Below are positions 1 through 5,354 of a stretch of 5,354 nt of DNA, piece after piece. A model generated the notes under the pieces. The model made no database searches. It saw only the letters and a program-made list of their open reading frames with translations, and was not told the origin of the DNA. The DNA is from Kangiella sp. (GTDB taxonomy: Bacteria > Pseudomonadota > Gammaproteobacteria > Enterobacterales > Kangiellaceae), in the NCBI GenBank assembly GCA_002733465.1, contig NVVT01000022.1:1-5354 (forward strand), read 5' to 3'. Position 1 is the first letter of the stretch. Each line of letters starts with the position of its first letter. A program made the position numbers and the translations under genes.

Positions 1-32
1 GTGGTATATTTAGTTTTAACTTTCTTGCTCAT
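1..32 (-). CDS. Start of IS transposase, probably IS3-type OrfA (partial, runs off left edge)
   Basis: The ATG at 32-30 on the minus strand opens a frame reading MSKKVKTKYT before the window ends. A short basic, Lys-rich start of this kind is typical of IS3-family OrfA proteins, the helix-turn-helix subunit that binds the IS ends and is usually joined to OrfB by a programmed frameshift. None of the helix-turn-helix itself is visible. The start is supported by a perfect AAGGAG ribosome binding site at 44-39, six bases before the ATG. The gene points away from the interrupted VPS10-like gene. The identity is inferred from the start sequence plus the adjoining IS end. Confidence 0.55.
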   Translation of the reverse strand, partial: MSKKVKTKYT

Positions 33-38
33 TTATGA

Positions 39-44
39 CTCCTT
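39..44 (-). promoter_or_regulatory. Ribosome binding site of the transposase
   Basis: AAGGAG on the minus strand lies six bases upstream of the ATG and fixes the start. Its first two bases are also the last two of the 43-52 hairpin arm, so folding of that hairpin would crowd or partly cover it. Confidence 0.6.
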
Positions 45-73
45 AATTTCATTTATATTTTATATGAAATTAA
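43..73 (-). repeat. Perfect 10-base inverted repeat in the transposase leader
   Basis: TTAATTTCAT at 43-52 and ATGAAATTAA at 64-73 are exact reverse complements around an 11-base loop. The arm nearer the gene abuts and slightly overlaps the transposase ribosome binding site. The arm farther from the gene lies upstream of the predicted transcription start near 50. Only transcripts entering from outside the element would therefore contain both arms. Confidence 0.7.
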
Positions 74-85
74 GTGTCCTGTTTA
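57..85 (-). promoter_or_regulatory. Candidate transposase promoter inside the IS end
   Basis: On the minus strand a -35 TAAACA (85-80; 4 of 6 consensus) and a -10 TAAAAT (62-57; 5 of 6) are separated by exactly 17 bases. The predicted start of transcription is near position 50, about 18 bases before the transposase ATG. The -35 overlaps the terminal repeat, a common arrangement in IS elements that lets transposase binding repress its own promoter. This is inferred from consensus matching only. Confidence 0.4.
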
Positions 86-94
86 GTGTAGCCA

Positions 95-2236
95 GATCAC
101 AGAGGTCAAACTTGGAGACATGTACAAAATTTACCGATTGCTCAATTTTATAGAATCACGCCTGATAATGCAGAACCATTTTATAACGTTTGTGGCGGGA
201 CTCAAGATAACAATTCTCTATGCGGCCCCTCTCGTACTAATAAAGTTCATGGTGTCACCAATGCTGATTGGGACATTATTTTAGGCGGCGATGGTTACAA
301 ATCTCAAATCGATCCCAATGATCCGAACACCGTTTACGCCCAATACCAATATGGCGGGCTTGCGCGAGTGGATCGTCGAACTGATGAGCGTTTATACATT
401 ACACCCCACCCGAAAAAAGACGAAAATGCCTATAAGTGGAATTGGAACACGCCATTAATTATTAGCCCGCATAGCAATACCAGACTTTTTTATGCGGCTG
501 AAAAATTATTTCAGTCAGATGATCGTGGTGATTCATGGATAATCATTAGTCCCGATTTAACCCAAAAAATTGATCGAAACAAACTAGAAGTGATGGGGCG
601 AATATGGAGTGTTGATTCAGTCGCTAAAAACAAATCGACTTCTATGTATGGTAGCTTAATTGGTATCTCTGAAAGTCCATTACAGCAAGGATTAATCATG
701 GTGGGTTCAGATGATGGTGTTATTAGCACTACGGCTAATGGTGGCAAAGATTGGAAATCAATCAAATCTTTTCCTAAAGTGCCTGACATGTCATATGTTT
801 CTGATGTGTTGTTTTCGTCACACGATAAAAATGTGGCTTATGCAACTATAGATAACCACAAACGCGGTGATTATAAGCCCTATGTATTAAAATCAACCAA
901 TCAAGGAAAAAGTTGGAAACAGATAACTAATAATTTACCCAAAAGAGGATCGACTCATACCATTGTTGAAGATCATGTTAATCCTAATTTGTTATTTGTA
1001 GGGACTGAATTTGGTTTGTTTTTCACTCAAAATGGTGGGAAAAATTGGAGCAAGTTTTCGAGCCTACCAACTACCCCAATACGTGATCTAGAAATCCAAC
1101 GCAGAGAAAGTGACTTGGTAGTTGCTTCTTTTGGTCGTGGAGTTTACATACTCGATGATTATTCACCATTAAGAACAAAAACATCGACATTAAATAAAGC
1201 TGAAGCCACACTTTTTCCTGTAAAAGATACATGGATATATATTGAAGGCGATCGCATTGATGACCGAGAGAAAGGCTCATCAGGGAGTGGCTATTTCACT
1301 GCTAAAAACCCACCATTGGGAGTGACGTTTTCTTATTATTTAAAAGATGATTATAAAACTCTTAAGAAACAACGCAGAGCAAAAGAAATAAAGCGTGAAA
1401 AGGATTCTGCTGATACACCTTATCCTAGTTGGGATGTATTAAGAATAGAAGATAACGAACAAGCTCCTCAGGTGTATTTTGAAATAAAAGATAGTAATAA
1501 AAAAATTGTCAGCCGCGTATCAGCTAGTAGCAAAAAAGGATTCCACAGAACACAATGGGACATGCGCTTGCCAGCACCTAATGCGGTTCAATTAAAACAA
1601 CCGGATTGGATACCTTATTGGGTTTATGCTCCAATGGGACCATTGGCTACTCCAGGGATCTACACAGCGACTTTGTTTAAGAGGCAATCTGGCAGGTTGA
1701 CTGCATTAGGCAAAGCTCAATCCTTTAAATTAAAGGTATTAAAAAACAGTCCAGAAATTACAAATGATCCACAAGCCGTTCAGGATTTTCATTTGAAATT
1801 AACAAAATTACAAAGGACAATAGAAGGTGTTGAAGGCAAGCTCGGTGAAATAAATAACAGTGTTGCTCATTTGTACAAAGCCCTTAAATTGACCGTCTCT
1901 GTTGATGAATCATTGAGAAGTGATTTAGATAGTATTAGAGAAAGGTTAATTCAATTTAAAGTTAAATTGCATGGCGACTCCACCATTTCTTCTAGAGCAG
2001 AATCTGTGCCTTGGTCGGTTTCTCGAAGAGTTGGAAATTTGTTTGGCAGTAGTATCGAGTCGCAATCTGATGTACCTCAAGGTTTTAAAGATTCGTACGA
2101 AATTGCTAAGACAGAAGTTTCAATTTTAGTTAAAGATTTAAAAATAGTTTATGCTGATCTTAAAACTTTCGAAAAAATTATTGAAGATAAAGGCGCCCCA
2201 TGGACTCCGGGTCGATTGCCCAATTGGGAAGATTGA
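95..2236 (+). pseudogene. VPS10/sortilin-like Asp-box beta-propeller protein, 5'-truncated by the IS
   Basis: This is the C-terminal 713 codons of a large secreted or periplasmic protein of the bacterial 'VPS10 domain / sortilin-like glycosyl hydrolase' type. These are usually about 1,000 residues with a signal peptide; the molecular function is poorly defined. Asp-box turns (S/T-x-D/N-x-G-x-S/T-W-like) are visible as DHRGQTW at 95-115 (first residue lost at the junction), SDDRGDSW at 515-538, a TANGGKDW turn near 731-754, STNQGKSW at 893-916 and TQNGGKNW near 1025-1048. The propeller ends at YILDDYSPL (about 1145). A beta-rich domain and a helical segment (about 1785-1975) follow, and then a conserved-looking APWTPGRLPNW end at 2195-2227. 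The GTG at 368 is a possible start, but family-like sequence (GGTQDNNS, GGDGY, DPNDPNTVYAQ) runs upstream in frame to 95, so 368 is internal. There is no start, ribosome binding site or signal peptide, and no frameshift after 95. It is probably non-functional unless the rest lies beyond the IS. Confidence 0.82.
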
Positions 2237-2244
2237 CTTTTTTT

Positions 2245-2273
2245 ATCAAAGCCATAACGTTTACGGCTTTGAT
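2245..2273 (+). terminator. Hairpin just after the VPS10-like gene, weak terminator candidate
   Basis: ATCAAAGCC at 2245-2253 pairs perfectly with GGCTTTGAT at 2265-2273. Three further pairs (TAA with TTA) can form inside the loop past one A-C mismatch. The hairpin begins nine bases after the stop codon, as a terminator would. The run of seven Ts (2238-2244) lies before the stem rather than after it, so this is not a classical intrinsic terminator on either strand. It may instead be a processing or 3'-end protecting structure. Confidence 0.35.
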
Positions 2274-2333
2274 GTGATGTTGAAAGAATATAAAACGGAA
2301 TGTTATTGAGTTTTAAGACAGTATCTCACGCCC

Positions 2334-2355
2334 TCGACACACTTGATTGTGTTGA
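2334..2355 (+). repeat. Inverted repeat over the -35 region of the phosphatase promoter
   Basis: TCGACACA (2334-2341) and TGTGTTGA (2348-2355) form an eight-position inverted repeat with one G-T pair and a six-base loop CTTGAT. The -35 hexamer TTGATT (2343-2348) sits in the centre, so a protein bound here could block RNA polymerase. It is operator-like in form only; no known regulator site is recognised. Confidence 0.4.
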
Positions 2356-2371
2356 AATATTCGACTAAAGT
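2343..2371 (+). promoter_or_regulatory. Candidate sigma70 promoter for the phosphatase lipoprotein gene
   Basis: TTGATT (2343-2348) and TAAAGT (2366-2371) are separated by 17 bases; each matches 4 of 6 consensus positions. The predicted transcript would begin near 2378 and have a leader of roughly 78 bases containing the small ORF at 2404-2454. The match is moderate and unverified. Confidence 0.35.
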
Positions 2372-2403
2372 AGAGTCTCAAAATTTTGATAAGGGCGTTT
2401 TTA

Positions 2404-2454
2404 ATGTTCGGACATTTGGCTCTTATCATGTCGAGTTTTATGGGGAGTTACTAA
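2404..2454 (+). CDS. Possible 16-residue leader ORF coupled to the phosphatase gene
   Basis: ATG at 2404 opens a frame encoding MFGHLALIMSSFMGSY and ending with TAA at 2452-2454, a single base before the ATG at 2456. AAGGGCG at 2391-2397, six bases upstream, is a plausible ribosome binding site. The downstream gene's GGGGAG site lies within this ORF, so ribosomes finishing the leader would end exactly where the next gene begins, allowing translational coupling. A chance ORF of this length in AT-rich DNA is quite possible, and the peptide resembles nothing I know. Confidence 0.25.
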   Translation: MFGHLALIMSSFMGSY

Positions 2455-2455
2455 A

Positions 2456-3268
2456 ATGAAAGTTGTGAAACGGTGTGCTTTTATTATTTTGAATCTAGTG
2501 TTTTTGGTGAGTTGCGCAACAAACCAAATAGCGACAAAAGAAAGCGATAGCAAGTTATTTAAAATCGTAAAAAATAACAAAGTCCAAGATTATGCCTGGG
2601 TTGACTTAGCCGCAGAATATGATGGGATGACCATTCAAGTATATAATACGGCATTGAATCAGCTTGATGATCGCATCAATAGTACTGACTCAGCCTTGTT
2701 TAATTCCAAGCGAAAGATTGATAAGACGAGCAAGAAAAATTCTAAAACAGCAATCGTTGTTGATTTAGATGAAACCATTATCAGCAGTATTGAACTGCAA
2801 AAACAATTTCACGCCAATGGAAAATTTAATGATGACATGCTGGTGAACTGGATGATGCAATCGAGGTCTTCTGCAATATCTGGTGCGCTTGAATTTCTAC
2901 AAAAAGCTGCCAAAAAAGGCGTAACAATATTTTATGTCAGCAATAGGCGAAGAACACTAGAAATGGCAACTCGCTTAAATTTAAGGAATTTGGGGTTTCC
3001 GTTACTGGATGATGTTGATACCGTTTTGATGAGATATGAACAAAAAGACTGGTCTAGTGACAAGACATCAAGGTGGCTATTTATTGAAGAAAATTATCGA
3101 ATCATCATGCAGTTCGGAGATAGCTTGAATGATTTCATCTATGCGAAAAAGATGTCATCTGCTGAAAATGATCAAGCCGTTAAAAATTATCGGGAGTATT
3201 GGGGAGACAAATGGTTTTTATTACCCAATCCTCTTTATGGTCATTGGGAAAAGATGTTAGAAAAATAA
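2456..3268 (+). CDS. Class C acid phosphatase lipoprotein, e(P4) family (HAD superfamily)
   Basis: The 270-residue product matches the usual length and architecture of outer-membrane lipoprotein e(P4) (hel of Haemophilus influenzae), a phosphomonoesterase/5'-nucleotidase that frees nucleosides from nucleotides such as NMN. A lipoprotein signal ends in lipobox LVSC with Cys20 as the lipidation site; Ala at +2 predicts the outer membrane. An AWVDLAAEY segment at 47-55 matches the family's N-terminal region. HAD motifs are all present: DLDET 103-107 (nucleophile Asp103, acid Asp105), FYVSNR 159-164, Lys203 in SDKTSR, and GDSLND 221-226 (metal ligands Asp222 and Asp226), followed by LPNPLYGHWE at 256-265. 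GGGGAG at 2442-2447, eight bases before the ATG, supports the start, which also begins the signal peptide. Odd point: the segment after DLDET reads IISS rather than the usual LDN. The gene appears to be transcribed alone. The family is secure; the exact substrate is not. Confidence 0.9.
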   Translation: MKVVKRCAFIILNLVFLVSCATNQIATKESDSKLFKIVKNNKVQDYAWVDLAAEYDGMTIQVYNTALNQLDDRINSTDSALFNSKRKIDKTSKKNSKTAIVVDLDETIISSIELQKQFHANGKFNDDMLVNWMMQSRSSAISGALEFLQKAAKKGVTIFYVSNRRRTLEMATRLNLRNLGFPLLDDVDTVLMRYEQKDWSSDKTSRWLFIEENYRIIMQFGDSLNDFIYAKKMSSAENDQAVKNYREYWGDKWFLLPNPLYGHWEKMLEK

Positions 3269-3294
3269 CTGCATCAAATACAGGATCATACTGA

Positions 3295-3338
3295 CAAGCA
3301 AGGGGGGCAAGTAAGGGAGTATCATTTTGACCCTCTTG
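3295..3338 (+). repeat. CAAG/GGG-rich hairpin element, copy 1 (after the phosphatase gene)
   Basis: The stretch opens with CAAGCAAGGGGG (3295-3306). It continues with CAAGTAAGGG (3308-3317), which can pair with CCCTCTTG (3331-3338) across a 13-base loop with a two-base bulge. It lies 26 bases after the phosphatase stop, where a transcription terminator might sit, but no T-run follows. Both halves reappear near 4984-5003 after the transporter gene, suggesting a dispersed intergenic repeat family. Confidence 0.45.
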
Positions 3339-3541
3339 ATTAAGTGAACATCGTCAATATATTCCTAGACTCATACCCAAAGCACTCGTTTCGCTCATGG
3401 GGCAAGCTTTAATCGGTAACTCCCGCCACTTTCAATTTTTAAAGCAATATATTGTATAAAAATTACCCGCATATGGCGATGGCGATGGCGGTTTAGTTTA
3501 GGCTGCTTATTTGTTAATTAGCATGTTAATGTGAGTGAAAA
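3339..3541. other. Gene-free stretch with a tripled hexamer
   Basis: I see no supported gene on either strand here. Visible structure is minor: CAATATATT occurs at 3355-3363 and again at 3445-3453, where it is part of the 10-base palindrome CAATATATTG, and ATGGCG is repeated three times in a row at 3473-3490. No RNA gene, riboswitch or IS remnant is recognised. Confidence 0.5.
3473..3490. repeat. Three tandem copies of ATGGCG
   Basis: Three exact, contiguous copies of the hexamer, followed by one further G. The tract is GC-richer than the AT-rich DNA around it and lies about 120 bases upstream of the transporter start. Such short tracts can change copy number by slippage; no role is evident. 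Confidence 0.7.
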
Positions 3542-3570
3542 TTGACCAGATTATTATATGAAAATATAGC
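3542..3570 (+). promoter_or_regulatory. Candidate sigma70 promoter for the transporter gene
   Basis: TTGACC (3542-3547; 5 of 6 consensus) and TATAGC (3565-3570; 4 of 6) are spaced by exactly 17 bases in a very AT-rich stretch. Transcription would begin near 3577, giving a leader of about 37 bases before the ATG at 3614. It is the best consensus match in this gap. Confidence 0.5.
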
Positions 3571-3613
3571 TTTCCTAATAAAAATAATTAGTATAAATAG
3601 TGGAGAATAAATC

Positions 3614-4918
3614 ATGGAAAAAGTAATGGGCTTTTGGCGCTGTTGGGGATTAGTGATTGGCATCGTGATTGGAAATGGCATTTTCATGGTACCTGCGGTT
3701 TTGGCACCTTTTGGAAAAATGAGTTTAGTCGGTTGGGTAATTGCAGGTGTAGGAACCATTTTTGTTGCTTTGATGTTTGGCTTATTGGCTAAGCGAAATG
3801 CTCTTATTGGGGGTCCTTATGCCTATACGCGTGCGGCGTTTGGCGATCTTGCGGGCTTTTTGATTGGCTGGGGTTATTGGATAGCCATTCTCACTGCAAT
3901 TGCAGCTGGTTCATTGGCTATAACCGGTTACCTAGGAGTTTTCTTTCCTGTTGTAACTGAAACTCCATTAAATAGTGCTATTGTCTCTTTATCCTTAATT
4001 TGGCTAGTTACTGGATTTAATCTAACAGGCGTAAAAGCTACTAGTACTTTTCTTTTAGTTACCTCATTAATAAAAATATTACCTCTGTTTATTATTGCAG
4101 GTGGTGGTCTATTCATCAGTGGAACTTTCAGTACTGAGGTAATTGTTCCAAAAGGTGAAGCGACTTTCCAAAACATTTCAGAAATGATCATGATCATTAT
4201 GTGGGCGTATATAGGAGCAGAGGCGGTTACGCTACCTTCAGATGGAATGATTTCTCCTCAAAAAAACATACCTAAAGCTCTCATCGCAGGTACTATTTCT
4301 GTGATGATTGTCTATGTGCTGGTTTCCTATAGTGTCATGGCATTAATTCCTATGGATGTTTTAGCCGTTTCAACCTCGCCAATTGCTGATGCTGCTTCGA
4401 TTATTTTTGGTCCGTGGGGAGCGCGGTTGATTGCGATTGTCGCTTTGATATCAATAATTAGTAACTTAAATGCTAATATTTTTATTGTTGGAGTAATGCC
4501 ACAAGCGATGTCTCAGGACAAAAATTTTCCAGAATATTTCACAAATTTAAATGATCACGGAGTACCTAAAGTAGCAATTGTATTTTCAGGTGTATTAGCG
4601 TCACTATTAGTGGCAATGAATTTTTCAGATGGATTGATAGGTGCTTTTAAAACATTGATATTATTATCAACTCTAGCAACATTATTACCATATATCGCGT
4701 CATCTTTGGCTGAGTTGGTATTGCAGAAAAAAGAATATTCTGAACACAAAAAAAGAAAATGGTCTTCATTTTTAATAGCGGTTATCGCTTTGATATTTTC
4801 TGTTTTTGCGCTGATTGGCTCAGGCTTGATGATTGCATTGCAAGGAACTATTTTAATTGCCGCGGGACTACCTTTCTATTTTTGGGTCAAAAGAAAGGCT
4901 AGAAAAATTGACCAATAA
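3614..4918 (+). CDS. APC-superfamily amino acid/polyamine transporter (AdiC/PotE-like)
   Basis: This is a 434-residue inner-membrane protein with about twelve hydrophobic segments, the size of the basic amino acid/polyamine antiporter group (AdiC and relatives, about 440 residues). The broken first helix carries the substrate-binding glycine motif IGNGIFMVP at 19-27. GGPYAYTRAAFG (66-77) is the usual APC loop after helix 2. WAYIGAEA (197-204) matches AdiC helix 6, with Trp197 and Glu203 at the positions of AdiC Trp202 and Glu208, and is followed by NIPKALIAG (218-226). Tyr88 may correspond to AdiC Tyr93. The helix 8 segment NLNANIFIVGVMPQAM (284-299) carries Asn288 where AdiC has Trp293, the residue that stacks on the arginine guanidinium. 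Arginine/agmatine exchange is therefore unlikely, and the substrate cannot be named. GGAG at 3602-3605, eight bases before the ATG, fixes the start. No decarboxylase or aminotransferase lies next to it, so the context gives no hint of substrate. It appears to be monocistronic. Confidence 0.85.
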   Translation: MEKVMGFWRCWGLVIGIVIGNGIFMVPAVLAPFGKMSLVGWVIAGVGTIFVALMFGLLAKRNALIGGPYAYTRAAFGDLAGFLIGWGYWIAILTAIAAGSLAITGYLGVFFPVVTETPLNSAIVSLSLIWLVTGFNLTGVKATSTFLLVTSLIKILPLFIIAGGGLFISGTFSTEVIVPKGEATFQNISEMIMIIMWAYIGAEAVTLPSDGMISPQKNIPKALIAGTISVMIVYVLVSYSVMALIPMDVLAVSTSPIADAASIIFGPWGARLIAIVALISIISNLNANIFIVGVMPQAMSQDKNFPEYFTNLNDHGVPKVAIVFSGVLASLLVAMNFSDGLIGAFKTLILLSTLATLLPYIASSLAELVLQKKEYSEHKKRKWSSFLIAVIALIFSVFALIGSGLMIALQGTILIAAGLPFYFWVKRKARKIDQ

Positions 4919-4943
4919 ATAACATCAAAATTAATTTATATGA

Positions 4944-5003
4944 GCAAGGGGATCGCTCAGGGGCAAGATCAACGTATCAAGTTCATCTTGACCCCCTTGC
5001 TTG
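4944..5003 (+). repeat. CAAG/GGG-rich hairpin element, copy 2 (after the transporter gene)
   Basis: Outer arms GCAAGGGG (4944-4951) and CCCCTTGC (4993-5000) are perfect complements. Inside, GGGGCAAGAT (4960-4969) pairs with ATCTTGACCCC (4985-4995) with one bulged A, and AAC (4971-4973) pairs with GTT (4981-4983), leaving a seven-base loop. The two GGGG arms compete for the same C-run, so two folds are possible. It begins 25 bases after the transporter stop and could end or stabilise its transcript, though no T-run follows. CCCCCTTGCTTG (4992-5003) is the exact reverse complement of 3295-3306. Confidence 0.55.
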
Positions 5004-5049
5004 CCCTTGCTGTCCAGAGCGAACCAATCTAAACTATTTTGACTAGTCT

Positions 5050-5078
5050 TTAACACCTCTTTATCAATTTGCTATACT
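5050..5078 (+). promoter_or_regulatory. Strong sigma70 promoter upstream of the last gene
   Basis: TTAACA (5050-5055; 5 of 6) and TATACT (5073-5078; 5 of 6) are spaced by 17 bases, and TGC directly before the -10 gives an extended -10 element. This is the best promoter in the window. The predicted start is near 5085, leaving a leader of about 90 bases before the ATG at 5176. Confidence 0.6.
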
Positions 5079-5087
5079 ATTTGATAA
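5061..5087. repeat. Operator-like inverted repeat around the -10 box
   Basis: TTATCAA (5061-5067) and TTGATAA (5081-5087) are perfect 7-base inverted repeats separated by 13 bases. The whole -10 element TATACT lies between them. Half-site centres are 20 bases apart, about two helical turns, which suits a dimeric repressor. The regulator is unknown. Confidence 0.45.
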
Positions 5088-5175
5088 GTACTGTATTCGC
5101 TTTATCCTCATGCTTTAATATGTGTTTTATTTGCACAAAAAATTAGCAGTGTTAAAAGTAGTTAAACGGAATTTT

Positions 5176-5354
5176 ATGACATCAAATAACTTTGCTTCTA
5201 ATCTTGGCCCATCAGAGGATCAAAGCAAGGCTGTGTATCAAGAATGCGTGATAGAAACCTATAAAAACCGAAAAACTTCATTGCTTGCTCATACCTCCAT
5301 TTCTACCCTACCTTTTTATTTGGGGTGGTCGACAGAAGCTAACTTCAGCAATAT
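5176..5354 (+). CDS. Unrecognised protein, N-terminal 59 codons (cut by right edge)
   Basis: The ATG at 5176 opens a frame that stays open to the end of the window and begins MTSNNFASNLGPSEDQSKAV. The visible part is polar and probably soluble, with no signal peptide or clear membrane segment. It contains a charged stretch (ECVIETYKNRKTS) and then a more hydrophobic patch STLPFYLGWS. The ribosome binding site is weak (GGA at 5168-5170, five bases from the ATG), but a strong promoter lies about 90 bases upstream and the frame contains no stop. I do not recognise the family and assign no function. Confidence 0.55.
   Translation, partial: MTSNNFASNLGPSEDQSKAVYQECVIETYKNRKTSLLAHTSISTLPFYLGWSTEANFSN

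Larger units (their letters stand above)
1..94 (-). mobile_element. End of an IS3-like insertion sequence (left end in transposase orientation)
   Basis: Read on the minus strand, the element begins TGGCTACACTAAACAGGACA at 94-75. This has the TG start and inner GGACA that are usual for IS3-family terminal inverted repeats. It is followed by a promoter-like leader, a ribosome binding site and a transposase-like start codon. The outer boundary is placed at 94 because from 95 onward the plus strand reads without a break into a VPS10-like protein, while the same frame has a TAG stop at 89-91 inside the element. The other end and the target duplication lie outside the window; GAT or GATC at 95-98 would be the candidate 3-4 base duplication. 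The family assignment rests on the end sequence and ten residues only, so another IS family is possible. Confidence 0.62.

Noticed and set aside
511..789. Minus-strand frame of 92 codons
   Set aside because: It lies wholly inside the VPS10-like frame, shows no recognisable motif and is antisense shadow.
1071..1280. Minus-strand frame of 69 codons
   Set aside because: Antisense to the strongly family-like propeller end and following domain; no protein features.
368..2236. An intact gene starting at the GTG at 368
   Set aside because: Family-like sequence continues in frame upstream to 95, there is no ribosome binding site before 368, and Asp-box and GGTQDN-type motifs lie in the upstream part. 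The GTG is an internal Val codon.
2238..2273. Classical intrinsic terminator after the VPS10-like gene
   Set aside because: The stem is good, but the T-run lies before it, so neither strand has the stem-then-U-tract order. It is kept only as a weak hairpin candidate.
3295..3338. CRISPR or riboswitch
   Set aside because: The repeats are short, G-rich and not regularly spaced, and the element follows rather than precedes a gene.
3526..3759. Minus-strand frame of 77 codons across the transporter start
   Set aside because: It overlaps the transporter promoter, ribosome binding site and first helix on the opposite strand; the Pro/Ile-rich product is typical of an antisense reading of a membrane protein.
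3928..4197. Minus-strand frame of 89 codons inside the transporter
   Set aside because: Antisense shadow of transmembrane segments with no independent support; the same applies to the 64-codon frame at 4555-4749.

Overview
The window is AT-rich DNA from what looks like a gammaproteobacterium. The organism call is inference: it rests on a VPS10/sortilin-type Asp-box protein, an e(P4)-like outer-membrane lipoprotein phosphatase, sigma70-type promoters and the base composition. This combination is common in marine Alteromonadales such as Shewanella and Colwellia relatives, but no marker here fixes the genus.

Layout from left to right. Positions 1-94 are the end of an IS3-like insertion sequence, with its transposase starting on the minus strand and running off the left edge. 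It is fused directly to the interior of a large VPS10/sortilin-like beta-propeller gene. That reading frame is continuous from 95 to 2236, but its N-terminal part and its start are absent from the window. After a 219-base gap holding a hairpin, a candidate promoter and a possible 16-codon leader ORF comes a complete class C (e(P4)-type) acid phosphatase lipoprotein gene (2456-3268). A 345-base non-coding gap follows, with a CAAG/GGG-rich hairpin element, a tripled ATGGCG hexamer and a good promoter. Next is a complete 12-segment APC-superfamily amino acid/polyamine transporter (3614-4918). The next gap (4919-5175) holds a second CAAG/GGG-rich hairpin element and a strong promoter whose -10 lies inside an inverted repeat. 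The last gene begins at 5176 and is cut by the right edge after 59 codons; I do not recognise it.

The three right-hand genes all read rightward, but each has its own upstream gap and candidate promoter. They look like separate transcription units rather than an operon, and I see no shared pathway. Nothing here makes a convincing new multi-gene system. The points most worth a second look are the IS junction that beheads the VPS10-like gene, the hairpin in the IS leader that would form only in read-through transcripts, the related CAAG-rich elements on either side of the transporter, and the operator-like inverted repeat over the last promoter.
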